Of a stretch of 64,000 bases of DNA, positions 16,499 through 26,184 are shown in pieces. The translations under genes and the position numbers were made by a program. This DNA comes from Trinickia terrae (GTDB lineage Bacteria; Pseudomonadota; Gammaproteobacteria; Burkholderiales; Burkholderiaceae). Each line of letters opens with the position of its first letter. Within the stretch, counting starts at the first letter, position 1. Below the pieces are notes generated by a model. It did not search any database. It was not told the origin of the DNA and saw only the letters and a program-made list of their open reading frames with translations. The DNA lies in NCBI RefSeq assembly GCF_005144415.1, contig NZ_SWJE01000009.1:124001-188000 (forward strand), read 5' to 3'.

Positions 16499-17530
16499 AT
16501 GGCGACGATCAAGGATGTAGCGGCTGCAGCTGGCGTTTCGTTCACTACGGTGTCTCATGTGGTGAACAACTCGCGGCCGGTGTCGGCGGACGTGCGCGCG
16601 AAAGTCGAGCGGGCGATCAGCCAGCTCAACTACGTGCCGTCGGCGGTCGCCCGCTCGCTCAAGGCGCGCGCGACCGCCACCATCGGCCTCGTCGTGCCGA
16701 ACAGCACCAATCCGTACTTCGCCGAGCTCGCGCGCGGCATCGAGGATGGTTGCGCGCGCAAGGGTTATTGCGTGTTTTTCTGCAACTCCGACGACGACCC
16801 CGCCAAGCAGCGCAACTACTTGCGCGTGCTGCAGGAAAAGCGCATCGACGGGCTGATCATCGCCTCGGCTGGCGATGACGCCGTGCTTGCCGATAGCCTC
16901 GCCGACTCGCGCGAGCCGCTCGTGATCCTCGATCGCAATATCGAGGGGCTCGCGGCCGATCTCGTGCAGATCGACCACGAAAAGGGCGCCTATCTCGCCA
17001 CGAGGCATCTGCTCGAACTCGGCCACGCCAGAATCGGCTGCATCACGGGACCGGTTTCAACGGCCGTGAGCGCAATGCGCGTGCACGGTTTCATCCGCGC
17101 GATGGCCGAACGCGGCATCGACATCGTGCCGAGCGCGATCGTCGAGAGCGACTTTTCCGGGGCGGGCGGCCATCTGGCGGCAGGCCAGCTGTTCGACACG
17201 GTGCGCCCGAGCGCGATTTTCGCGTGCAACGACATGATGGGCATCGGCGCACTGCGGGCGGCCGCCGAGCGGGGGATCCGCGTGCCGCAGGACTGCTCGG
17301 TCATCGGCTTCGACGATATCGAGTTCAGCGCCTATACCTATCCGTCGCTGTCGACGGTCGGCCAATCGGTGCGCGCGCTCGGCGAGACCGCGGCGCTCAC
17401 GCTGATCGAGCGCATCACGGGCGCGGCGGGCAACGGGCCGACGCGCCGGCGCGTGGTGTCGCCGCGGCTCGTGCTGCGCGAATCGACGGCTGCGTTCGCG
17501 GAGCCGACGCGCATCGAGCTCTGTGCCTAG
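16499..17530 (+). CDS. rbsR: LacI-family regulator of the rbs locus
   Basis: A 343-residue LacI/PurR-type repressor. The N-terminal helix-turn-helix is textbook (MATIKDVAAAAGVSFTTVSH) with the hinge helix YVPSAVARSLKA. The rest is a periplasmic-binding-protein-like effector domain (IGLVVPNSTNPYFAELARGI; SVIGFDDIEFSAYTYPSLST). Its position directly after rbsC suggests it responds to the imported sugar and controls this locus. GAGAGAAACGGGTT precedes the start. No ribokinase gene lies next to it, so the sugar is phosphorylated by an enzyme encoded elsewhere. Confidence 0.88.
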   Translation: MATIKDVAAAAGVSFTTVSHVVNNSRPVSADVRAKVERAISQLNYVPSAVARSLKARATATIGLVVPNSTNPYFAELARGIEDGCARKGYCVFFCNSDDDPAKQRNYLRVLQEKRIDGLIIASAGDDAVLADSLADSREPLVILDRNIEGLAADLVQIDHEKGAYLATRHLLELGHARIGCITGPVSTAVSAMRVHGFIRAMAERGIDIVPSAIVESDFSGAGGHLAAGQLFDTVRPSAIFACNDMMGIGALRAAAERGIRVPQDCSVIGFDDIEFSAYTYPSLSTVGQSVRALGETAALTLIERITGAAGNGPTRRRVVSPRLVLRESTAAFAEPTRIELCA

Positions 17531-17721
17531 CCCGGGTGGCTGTCCGTGCGTTTCGGTAGAAATTGCGGAAATCCTCCGGCCGCAATCGCCATACGGTAAA
17601 AAATACTCAATTCCTCTGCGCTCTCGCCGTAACCGCAGCTAGAGCGCGGCGTCCCATTTCGCCGATCCGTCAGGCGCGCGCGTCAGCACCACTTTCTTCG
17701 ATGCGCTAGAGGACCTGCAAC

Positions 17722-19533
17722 ATGATGAAGGGCATCACGATCAAAGCACGCATCGGCCTGACGATGGCGTTTCTGTCCGCGCTGCTGCTGGCGCTGGGCG
17801 TTCTGGGCTTGTCCGGGATGGGCCGCGCGAACGACGCCTATCGGGACACCTACGCAAACCAGATGCCGAGCGCCGTCGACATCGCCAACGCCGAGCTTTT
17901 TGCGGCCCGCGAACGTCTGGCGCTCGACCGCGCCGCGTTCCAGGCGGGGACCCCAACTGCCGCGGCAGCGCTCGACCGCGCCAAGGTCATGCGCACGACG
18001 TCGCAATCGTGGTGGAAGAAATACCTCGACCTGCCGCGCGGCGCGGAAGAGAACAGGCTCGCGCAGGACGTGTCGGCCAAGCGCGACGCGCTCTATCATC
18101 TGCTCGACGCCGAAGCGCCCGTGATCCAGGCCAACGATCACGACAAGCTGGTCGACATGACGAACCGCATCCAGCCCGCTTACAACGACCTTGCCAATGC
18201 CGACGACGCGTTGAGCCGCATGCAGTTCCAGCAGGCCGAGACGGGCTACCAGGACGCGCAGTCGCAATACGGGACCTTTCGTCTCATCACCTTCGCTGCG
18301 CTGATCGCGGGGCTGGGCGCCGCGCTGCTGTCGTATCTGGCGCTGCGCGCCGCGATCGCCCGGCCGCTCGACGAAACGCTCGGCCATTTCGAGGCGATCG
18401 CCGCGGGCGACCTGCGCCGGCCGATCGTTGCGCGCTCGCACGACGAGATGGGCATGCTGATCGAAGGGCTCGCGAAGATGCAGACGAGCCTGACTGAAAC
18501 GGTGCGTTCGGTGCGCGCCGGGAGCGAATCGATTGCGTCCGCAACCAAGCAGATCGCGGCCGGCAACGTCGATCTTTCGTCGCGGACCGAAGAGCAGGCT
18601 TCCGCGCTGCAGGAGACGGCCGCCAGCATGGATCAATTGACCGGCACCGTGAAACAGAACGCGGAGAACGCGCGGCAGGCGAGCGCGCTCGCGGCGAATG
18701 CGTCGGAGATCGCCAACAAGGGCAATGCGGTGGTCGGGCAGGTCGTCGGCACGATGGGCGACATCAACCAGAGCTCGGCGAAGATCGCCGACATCATCGC
18801 GATCATCGAGGGCATCGCATTCCAGACCAACATCCTCGCGCTCAACGCGGCGGTCGAGGCGGCCCGCGCCGGCGAGGACGGACGCGGCTTCGCCGTGGTC
18901 GCGGGCGAAGTGCGCAGCCTCGCGCAGCGTTCGTCGGCGGCGGCCAAGGAGATCAAGGAGCTGATCGATACCTCGGTCGAGCGCGTGCGCACGGGGTCGT
19001 CGCTCGTCGACGAGGCGGGGCGCACGATGGAGGAGATCATCGGCGCGGTGCAGCGCGTGACCGACATCATGGGCGAGATCGCCGCCGCCTCCGAGGAGCA
19101 GAGCAGCGGCATCGACCAGGTGGCGCGCGCTGTCACGCAAATGGACGAGGTGACGCAGCAGAACGCGGCGCTCGTCGAAGAAGCGGCGGCCGCGGCGCAA
19201 TCGCTCGAGGACCAGGCGAGCAAGCTGCGCGCGACCGTGGCCGTGTTCCGCGTCGAGGACGATCATGCGCGGCCAGGCGCGGCGGCGTTCGCGCGCTCGG
19301 CGCCAGGCGTCAAGCGGGCCGCTCGCGTCGAACCGGCGGTGCGCGCGGCCAACGCCGCGAAGCCGGCGATGGCCGCGCCGATGGCGCCTGCGGCGGCCGT
19401 CTCCGCGCCGCCGGCACGGACAGCGCCGCGCGCAGCCTCGGCCGCTGTCAAGCCGGCTGCGTCCGCGCCCCAGGCCGCCAAGGCTGCGGCGGTGACGGCC
19501 GGCGGCTCCGGCGACGACTGGGAGACCTTTTAA
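17722..19533 (+). CDS. methyl-accepting chemotaxis protein
   Basis: A 603-residue inner-membrane chemoreceptor. A first helix (about 11-30) and a second (about 192-211) bracket a periplasmic four-helix-type ligand domain, followed by HAMP and the cytoplasmic signalling hairpin with its conserved tip ([20 protein letters not shown]). After an Ala/Pro-rich linker the protein ends in DDWETF, matching the xWETF pentapeptide that tethers the CheR methyltransferase in E. coli receptors. The ligand is unknown. It stands alone, with no chemotaxis operon nearby. Confidence 0.93.
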   Translation: MMKGITIKARIGLTMAFLSALLLALGVLGLSGMGRANDAYRDTYANQMPSAVDIANAELFAARERLALDRAAFQAGTPTAAAALDRAKVMRTTSQSWWKKYLDLPRGAEENRLAQDVSAKRDALYHLLDAEAPVIQANDHDKLVDMTNRIQPAYNDLANADDALSRMQFQQAETGYQDAQSQYGTFRLITFAALIAGLGAALLSYLALRAAIARPLDETLGHFEAIAAGDLRRPIVARSHDEMGMLIEGLAKMQTSLTETVRSVRAGSESIASATKQIAAGNVDLSSRTEEQASALQETAASMDQLTGTVKQNAENARQASALAANASEIANKGNAVVGQVVGTMGDINQSSAKIADIIAIIEGIAFQTNILALNAAVEAARAGEDGRGFAVVAGEVRSLAQRSSAAAKEIKELIDTSVERVRTGSSLVDEAGRTMEEIIGAVQRVTDIMGEIAAASEEQSSGIDQVARAVTQMDEVTQQNAALVEEAAAAAQSLEDQASKLRATVAVFRVEDDHARPGAAAFARSAPGVKRAARVEPAVRAANAAKPAMAAPMAPAAAVSAPPARTAPRAASAAVKPAASAPQAAKAAAVTAGGSGDDWETF

Positions 19534-19636
19534 GCGCTCCTCCACGCACCGGCGGCGCCGTAGCATGAGTCCCCGTTAGAATGCGCGCAGCGCCGCCTGA
19601 TCGCTGCGCCACTCTATTTCCCGGGGATGCCTGCTT

Positions 19637-22135
19637 ATGCTGCTGCGCGCCGAAACCCGCCGTCCCGTCCGCATCGTCCGTTTCCTCCGCATCGCCGGCA
19701 TCTGCGCCGCAGCGATCCTTCTCCTCATCCTCCTCTGCGCGGCGGGCATCTGGCTCTACTTGCGCGCAAGCCTGCCCGAGCTCGACGGCGCGCGTCCCGA
19801 AGCCGGCCTTTCCGCTCCCGTCGACATTTCGCGCGACGCGCAGGGGGCCGTGACGATCCGCGGCGCCACGCGCGCGGACGTTGCGTTCGCCACGGGTTTC
19901 GCGCAGGCGCAGGATCGTTTCTTTCAGATGGATTTATTGCGGCGCGTCGCTGCCGGGGAGCTCGCCGCGCTCATCGGCCACGACGCGCTCGCGATCGACG
20001 AACAAAATCGTCTGAATCGCTTTCGCGCGCGCGCCGAAGCGGCGGTGGCGGCGATGCCCGCGGACGAGCGCGTCATGCTTGGCCGCTACACGGAAGGCGT
20101 CAACGCCGGTCTCCTCGCGCTGCGGGCGCGGCCGTTCGAATACGCGGTGCTGCGCGTGGCGCCGCAGACGTGGCGGCCCGCCGATACGCTGCTCGTCGTC
20201 TATGCGATGTATCTCGACCTGCAGGCGGGCGAAGTGCCGCGCATCCTCGCGCGCGCCGCGCTGCGCGATGCGGTGCCTCCGGATCTGTTTGCGTTCCTGA
20301 CGCCCACCGGCAGCCGCTGGGATGCGCCACTCGACGGCGTGCCCACTGTCTCGGGCCCGCTCGTCATTCCGCCGACCCGCCCGGACTGGCTCGACGACCC
20401 GTTGCCGCCGCCATCGTCCGAGCACGCCGAGGCATTCGTGCCGCCGGCTGCGGCGATCGGCAGCAACAACTGGGCTGTCGACGCGGCGCATGGAGCGGGG
20501 GGACGCGCCTACGTCGCCAACGATATGCATCTCGGCCTGCGTCTGCCCAACATCTGGTACCGGCTGACGCTGCTGTTTCCCGACGGCAGCGCCGGCAACG
20601 GCGCCCGCATACGGCGCCTGTCCGGCGTCGGCCTGCCGGGCACGCCGCTCGTGGTGGCGGGCAGCAACGGCGATGTGGCGTGGGGCTTCACGAACAGCTA
20701 CGGACATTTCATCGACCTCGTGCCGCTCGAGCGCGACCCGGCCGATCCGCTGCGCTATCGCGGGCCGGGCGGCGATTGGGAGCGTGCGCAAGAGCATGTC
20801 GAGACGATCGCAGTCAAGGGCGCGGATGCCGTGCGCATGCCGGTGCGCGACACGCGCTGGGGGCCGATGCTCGAGACCGGTGGCGGCAAGGACGGTGACG
20901 GTTCCGCGCGGACCTACGCGGTGCGCTGGGCCGCCTATTTGCCTGACGCAGTCAACGTTGGCCTGATCCGCATGGAAGACGCGCACGATGTGCCGCAGGC
21001 GCTTGCCGTGGGACAGACGAGCGGCATGCCCACGCAGAATCTCGTCGCCGCCGATCGCGGCGGCCATATCGGCTGGACCCTGGCGGGCCCGCTGCCGGCC
21101 GCGACGCTCGACCCGCAAGGCCTGCCGGCGACGGCTGAAGAGGCGACGGCCGCCGCCCGTTTCGAGCGCTTGCCCGCCGCGAGCTATCCGCGTCTGATCG
21201 ATCCGCCGCAGGGCCGCTTGTGGACCGCGAACAATACCCAGTTCGGCGATCCGGAAATCCGGCGCAAGATCGGCGACGGCGGCGCCGACATGGGCGCGCG
21301 CGCAACCCAGATCCGCGACGACCTGTTCGCGCGGGAGCGCTTCGACGCACACGCTCTCCTGTCGATCCAGCTCGACGACCGCGCGCCATGGGTGAGCTAT
21401 TGGCGTGCACTGGCGCTCGACACGCTCGACGCCGACGCGCTGCGCGATCATCCGCAGCGCGAGGCGTTCAAGCGCATCGTGAGCGCCTGGAACGGACGCG
21501 CGGACAGCGACGCCGCAGGCTATACGCTCGTGCGCGATTTCTACGAATCGTTCTACGACGCCTGGTTCGGTCCGCTCGATGCGCGGATGCGGCAACGCTG
21601 GCCTGGAGCGACGCCGACGCCGTGGCTCGCGGCGCCGACGGCTGGGCGCGCATCGTCGCGGCTCGAGCCGCTGATGGAAGCGCTGGCGCAACAACACGCG
21701 TGGGTGCCGGCGCGCGACACGGGCTGGCGCGCGTTCGTGCTCGATCGCATCGATGCGACGATCGCGCGCAATCTGCGCCACCACGCGACGCTCGACGACG
21801 CGCGCTGGGGCGAGCGCAATCGGCTCGCGCTCTACCACCCGTTCGCGCGGCTCTTGCCGCAGGCGTTGCGCGGCTGGCTCGGCGCGCCTGCCGACGCGAT
21901 GTCCGGCGACATCGACATGCCGCGCGTGCAGCACCCGTCGTTCGGCGCGTCGGAGCGCTTCGCGGTTTCCCCGGGGCATGAGGAGGAAGGCACCCTGGAG
22001 ATGCCCGGCGGCGCTTCGGGACATCCGCTGTCGCCGTATTTTCTGGCCGGCCACATGGCGTGGGTGCGCGGCGAGGCGAGCGCGTTCCTGCCCGGCCTGG
22101 ATGCGCATCGATTCACGCTCACGCCCACGAACTGA
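19637..22135 (+). CDS. penicillin acylase family protein
   Basis: An 832-residue Ntn-hydrolase precursor. An N-terminal hydrophobic segment (about 18-41) suggests export or membrane anchoring. The chain should self-cleave before Ser276 in AIGSNNWAV, the beta-subunit nucleophile, giving alpha and beta subunits. Other family features are the early ATRADVAFATGFAQAQDRFF segment, GLPGTPLVVAGSNGDVAWGFT, and LWTANNTQFGDP. Relatives hydrolyse beta-lactam side chains or acyl-homoserine lactones; which applies here cannot be told. The stop is followed within 10 bases by a long inverted repeat. Confidence 0.9.
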   Translation: MLLRAETRRPVRIVRFLRIAGICAAAILLLILLCAAGIWLYLRASLPELDGARPEAGLSAPVDISRDAQGAVTIRGATRADVAFATGFAQAQDRFFQMDLLRRVAAGELAALIGHDALAIDEQNRLNRFRARAEAAVAAMPADERVMLGRYTEGVNAGLLALRARPFEYAVLRVAPQTWRPADTLLVVYAMYLDLQAGEVPRILARAALRDAVPPDLFAFLTPTGSRWDAPLDGVPTVSGPLVIPPTRPDWLDDPLPPPSSEHAEAFVPPAAAIGSNNWAVDAAHGAGGRAYVANDMHLGLRLPNIWYRLTLLFPDGSAGNGARIRRLSGVGLPGTPLVVAGSNGDVAWGFTNSYGHFIDLVPLERDPADPLRYRGPGGDWERAQEHVETIAVKGADAVRMPVRDTRWGPMLETGGGKDGDGSARTYAVRWAAYLPDAVNVGLIRMEDAHDVPQALAVGQTSGMPTQNLVAADRGGHIGWTLAGPLPAATLDPQGLPATAEEATAAARFERLPAASYPRLIDPPQGRLWTANNTQFGDPEIRRKIGDGGADMGARATQIRDDLFARERFDAHALLSIQLDDRAPWVSYWRALALDTLDADALRDHPQREAFKRIVSAWNGRADSDAAGYTLVRDFYESFYDAWFGPLDARMRQRWPGATPTPWLAAPTAGRASSRLEPLMEALAQQHAWVPARDTGWRAFVLDRIDATIARNLRHHATLDDARWGERNRLALYHPFARLLPQALRGWLGAPADAMSGDIDMPRVQHPSFGASERFAVSPGHEEEGTLEMPGGASGHPLSPYFLAGHMAWVRGEASAFLPGLDAHRFTLTPTN

Positions 22136-22707
22136 AAAAGAGGTATCGAACGATGCGCACGCGCCGGCAAGCGACGCTCGTGCAAGCATCGTTCGATGTC
22201 ATCGCGCATGGCGCGCGAAAAAAACTGTAACGAATCGACCAACCGTGTAATCGGAAACGGGGTGTCGTGCGTATAGGTCGGTAAGGCGAGGCGCGTCCCC
22301 GCGAGCCGGACTCATCTTGCTGAACCTGTGCTGCAAAGATGTGCGCGTGAGGCATGAAGAGCACATCGGCAGCAGGGAGATTATGTGTGAACGCAGACGT
22401 ATGGCGGCACCCGAAGTGCGCCGAAAGTACGCTGGCGTACAGGAGAATTTCTTGCACCGCGTCACCGTCTAACGCACGAGACGTTTTGTCGTAGGCAACG
22501 GCAGCAACAGCTGTAGCGTTGGAGATTCGGGAACAAGATTGTAGGTGACCGAATCTGCGTTTCCAAGTCGGGAATGACGTGAAGCGCTTTTCACAACGTT
22601 GTTCGTGAAAAAAAATTTAAAAGGGATTAGGATGAATTCGAGCGATGTCGTTTCCGATTTTGCGCGCCGCGCGCGGCATCGATCGCAGACTTCGGCGAGG
22701 AGGTAGC
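22136..22707. other. long leader region before prkA
   Basis: 572 bases without a supported gene. It begins with the inverted repeat at 22145-22197 and then becomes AT-richer towards prkA (22600-22630). One GG-N10-GC element at 22406-22419 resembles a sigma-54 core. The region probably carries the control sites of the prkA-yeaH-spoVR operon. Confidence 0.5.
22145..22197. repeat. 12-base perfect inverted repeat
   Basis: ATCGAACGATGC at 22145-22156 and its exact complement GCATCGTTCGAT at 22186-22197. An inner GCACG/CGTGC pairing lengthens the stem. It starts 10 bases after the acylase stop. There is no T tract, so it may be an mRNA-stabilising or REP-like hairpin rather than a classic terminator. 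Confidence 0.65.
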
Positions 22708-24630
22708 ATGGATATCTACAGCAGCTTCGCGAACCGCTTCGAGAAAACGCGAGAAGAGGAGTTCTCGCTCGAGGAGTATCTCGCGCTCTGCAAAGACAAT
22801 CCCGCCGCGTACGCTACAGCTGGCGAACGCATGCTGACGGCAATCGGCGAACCCGAACAGATCGACACTCGCAACGACCCTCGCTTGTCGAGGATCTTCG
22901 CGAACAAAGTCATCAAGGTATATCCCGCGTTCCGTGAGTTCTACGGAATGGAAGAGGTGATCGAGCAGGTCGTCGCCTACTTCCGGCATGCGGCGCAAGG
23001 ACTCGAAGAGAAGAAGCAAATTCTCTATTTGCTCGGGCCTGTCGGGGGCGGAAAGTCGTCAATCGCGGAGCGTCTCAAGCAGTTGATGGAGCGCGTACCG
23101 TTCTACTCGATCAAGGGCTCGCCCGTGAACGAGTCGCCTCTGGGGCTCTTCGACTATGACGAAGACGGCCCGATCCTGGAAGAGCAATACGGTATACCGC
23201 GCCGCTATTTGAAGAACATCTTGAGCCCGTGGGCCGTCAAGCGGCTGCACGAATACAACGGCGACATCCGCAAGTTCCGTGTCGTGCGCCGCTATCCTTC
23301 GGTGCTGCGGCAGATCGGCATCGCGAAGACCGAGCCGGGCGACGAGAACAACCAGGACATCTCCTCGCTCGTGGGCAAGGTCGACATCCGCAAGCTCGAA
23401 CAGTACGCACAGGACGACGCCGACGCCTACAGCTACTCCGGCGGCCTGTGCCTCGCGAACCAGGGCTTGCTCGAGTTCGTCGAAATGTTCAAGGCGCCGA
23501 TCAAGGTGCTGCACCCGCTGCTGACGGCGACCCAGGAAGGCAACTTCAAGGGCACCGAGGGCTTCGGCGCGATTCCGTTCGACGGCATCATCCTCGCGCA
23601 CTCGAACGAGTCGGAGTGGAAGGCGTTCCGCAACAACCGCAACAACGAGGCCCTGCTCGACCGGATCTTCGTCGTGAAGGTGCCGTACTGCCTGCGCTCT
23701 TCCGAAGAGATCAAGATCTACGAGAAGCTCATCCGCAACTCGTCGCTTGGCCAATCGGTCTGCGCGCCAGGCACGCTCAAGATGATGGCGCAATTCTCGG
23801 TGCTCACGCGCCTGCAGGAACCCGAGAACTCGAGCCTGTTCTCGAAGATGCAGGTGTACGACGGCGAGAACCTGAAGGACACCGATCCCAAGGCGAAGTC
23901 GTATCAGGAGTACCGCGATTTCGCGGGCGTCGACGAAGGGATGACGGGCGTATCGACGCGCTTCGCGTTCAAGATCCTGTCGCGCGTGTTCAACTTCGAT
24001 TCGACCGAGGTCGCGGCCAACCCGGTGCACCTGATGTACGTGCTCGAACAGCAGATCGAGCGCGAGCAGTTCCCGCCGGAGACAGAGCAGAAGTACCTGT
24101 CTTTCGTGAAGGACGTGCTCGCTTCGCGCTATGCGGAGTTCATCGGCAAGGAGATTCAGACCGCGTATCTGGAGTCGTATTCCGAGTATGGGCAGAACAT
24201 CTTCGATCGCTACGTGACGTATGCGGACTTCTGGATCCAGGATCAGGAGTTCCGCGATCACGACACGGGCGAGAGCTTCGATCGCGCCGCGTTGAACGCG
24301 GAACTCGAGAAGATCGAGAAGCCGGCCGGCATCAGCAACCCGAAGGACTTCCGCAACGAGATCGTCAATTTCGTGCTGAGGGCGCGGGCGGCCAATGGCG
24401 GGAAGAATCCGGCTTGGATCAGCTACGAGAAGCTGCGTGTCGTGATCGAAAAGAAGATGTTCTCGAACACGGAGGAACTGTTGCCTGTCATTTCGTTCAA
24501 TGCGAAAGGATCGGCGGAGGAACAGCGCAAGCACGAAGACTTCGTCAACCGGATGGTCACCAAGGGCTACACGCCGAAGCAGGTCCGGCTCTTGTGCGAC
24601 TGGTATCTGCGCGTTCGGAAGTCGTCATGA
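22708..24630 (+). CDS. prkA: PrkA/YeaG serine protein kinase
   Basis: A 640-residue PrkA-family protein: an AAA+ N-terminal domain with Walker A GPVGGGKSS (near residue 112) followed by a kinase-like C-terminal domain. E. coli YeaG is induced in stationary phase and nitrogen starvation and acts with YeaH. Conserved blocks include FYGMEEVIEQVVAYFRHAAQ, KGSPVNESPLGLFD and VVRRYPSVLRQIGIAKTEPG. ATG 22708 is preceded by GAGGAGG, better than the in-frame start at 22645. It is the first gene of the prkA-yeaH-spoVR set. Confidence 0.95.
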   Translation: MDIYSSFANRFEKTREEEFSLEEYLALCKDNPAAYATAGERMLTAIGEPEQIDTRNDPRLSRIFANKVIKVYPAFREFYGMEEVIEQVVAYFRHAAQGLEEKKQILYLLGPVGGGKSSIAERLKQLMERVPFYSIKGSPVNESPLGLFDYDEDGPILEEQYGIPRRYLKNILSPWAVKRLHEYNGDIRKFRVVRRYPSVLRQIGIAKTEPGDENNQDISSLVGKVDIRKLEQYAQDDADAYSYSGGLCLANQGLLEFVEMFKAPIKVLHPLLTATQEGNFKGTEGFGAIPFDGIILAHSNESEWKAFRNNRNNEALLDRIFVVKVPYCLRSSEEIKIYEKLIRNSSLGQSVCAPGTLKMMAQFSVLTRLQEPENSSLFSKMQVYDGENLKDTDPKAKSYQEYRDFAGVDEGMTGVSTRFAFKILSRVFNFDSTEVAANPVHLMYVLEQQIEREQFPPETEQKYLSFVKDVLASRYAEFIGKEIQTAYLESYSEYGQNIFDRYVTYADFWIQDQEFRDHDTGESFDRAALNAELEKIEKPAGISNPKDFRNEIVNFVLRARAANGGKNPAWISYEKLRVVIEKKMFSNTEELLPVISFNAKGSAEEQRKHEDFVNRMVTKGYTPKQVRLLCDWYLRVRKSS

Positions 24631-24757
24631 GCCGAAGCGTGCAAGGCTCGCGCGGGGCGTCCGCGCGAGCCCCTTGCGAGACGTGAGCCGCGCGGAGCGA
24701 TAGTCCGCGCTTTTCGCCCGCGTCTCGCGTTCGAGAACTTCAAGCGGGAGACCGGAT

Positions 24758-26026
24758 GTGCTTCACCAAATCATCGACCGCAGGCTGGCAGGCAAGAACA
24801 AGAGCATTGCAAACCGCGAGCGCTTCTTGCGCCGGGTGAAGAACTATATTCGCCGCGCCGTTTCGGATGCGGTGCGTGATCGCAGCATCAAGGACATCCA
24901 AAACACGCAAAGCATCACCATTCCGCGCAAGGACATTGCGGAGCCGTCGTTCCGGCATGGCCCGGGCGGGCGGCGCGAAATGGTTCATCCCGGCAACGCC
25001 GACTATGTCCGCGGCGACAAGATTCCTCGTCCGCAGGGCGGCAGCGGCGGCGGAGGCAGCCAGGCGAGCAACGAAGGCGAAGGTCAGGACGATTTCGTGT
25101 TCGAGCTCTCGCGCGAAGAATTCATGCAGTACTTCTTCGACGACCTTGAGTTGCCGCGTCTCGTCAAAACCCATTTGCTCGCTGTGCCGACGTGGAAGAG
25201 CGTCCGCGCGGGCTGGGCCGCCGAGGGCACGCCGAACAACATCGACGTGGTGCGTTCGCTGCGCAGCGCGCTTGGCCGCCGCATTGCGCTGGGGGCGCCG
25301 CTCGTCAACGATCTTCGCGAACTCGAACGCCAGCTCGAGGAAATGAAGAACGATCCGAGCGACCGGCGCGAAGAGATCAAGCTGCTCGAGGAAGAGATCC
25401 ACCATTTGCGCGGGCGCATCTGGCGCATCCCGTTCATCGATCCGTTCGACCTGCGCTACGTGAACCGCGTGAAGCAGCCGCAGCCGTCGAGCCAGGCGGT
25501 GATGTTCTGCCTGATGGACGTGTCGGGCTCGATGGACGAGCAGCGCAAGGATCTCGCCAAGCGCTTCTTCATCTTGTTGTACTTATTCCTGAAACGGAAC
25601 TACGAAAAGATCGAAGTGGTCTTCATCCGCCACCACACGCGTGCGGAAGAAGTCGACGAAGACACGTTCTTTCATTCGACCGAAAGCGGCGGCACGGTGG
25701 TGTCGAGCGCGCTGGAGTTGATGCGCAAGGTGATGGATGAGCGCTACTCGCCGACTGAATGGAATATTTACGGAGCACAGGCCTCGGACGGCGACAACTG
25801 GACGGACGATTCGCCCAAGTGCCGCAAGATCCTACAGGATGACATCCTGACGAAGACCCGTTATTTTGCCTATATTCAAGTGGCTCCGGAGGAGCAGAAC
25901 CTATGGCTTGAATATGCGCAGCTTGCCGGGACGCAGCCGCACCTCGCGATGAAGAAAGTCGAGACCGCGGCTGACATTTATCCGGTATTCAGAGAGTTGT
26001 TTGAAAAGCAGGCGGCGGCGGCATGA
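24758..26026 (+). CDS. yeaH: DUF444 protein YeaH
   Basis: A 422-residue DUF444 protein, the usual partner of PrkA in proteobacteria. It shares the N-terminus DRRLAGKNKSIANRERFLRR with E. coli YeaH, then a Gly-rich linker, and a von Willebrand A-like part with the metal-site motif MFCLMDVSGSMDEQ. Biochemical function is unknown; a regulatory or scaffold role with PrkA is the usual view. The start is GTG 24758; the ATG at 24756 is out of frame. The stop overlaps an ATG in the spoVR frame. Confidence 0.94.
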   Translation: MLHQIIDRRLAGKNKSIANRERFLRRVKNYIRRAVSDAVRDRSIKDIQNTQSITIPRKDIAEPSFRHGPGGRREMVHPGNADYVRGDKIPRPQGGSGGGGSQASNEGEGQDDFVFELSREEFMQYFFDDLELPRLVKTHLLAVPTWKSVRAGWAAEGTPNNIDVVRSLRSALGRRIALGAPLVNDLRELERQLEEMKNDPSDRREEIKLLEEEIHHLRGRIWRIPFIDPFDLRYVNRVKQPQPSSQAVMFCLMDVSGSMDEQRKDLAKRFFILLYLFLKRNYEKIEVVFIRHHTRAEEVDEDTFFHSTESGGTVVSSALELMRKVMDERYSPTEWNIYGAQASDGDNWTDDSPKCRKILQDDILTKTRYFAYIQVAPEEQNLWLEYAQLAGTQPHLAMKKVETAADIYPVFRELFEKQAAAA

Positions 26027-26184
26027 CGAAGCACCTGCATAACGAGGCGCGCGGCTATCAGCCGGATCGCCACAAAAAAGGGACGCATGGGCATCGTGAT
26101 TCTCATGCGCAGCGCGAGCCAGGCACCCGCGCCGACACGCGAGGGCACACCGAAGCGCCCGAAATGGGGCAAAGGGAAGTCCGT

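Noticed and set aside
19934-22189. 751-codon minus-strand frame
   Set aside because: Antisense to the penicillin-acylase-type gene, which has clear family motifs on the plus strand.
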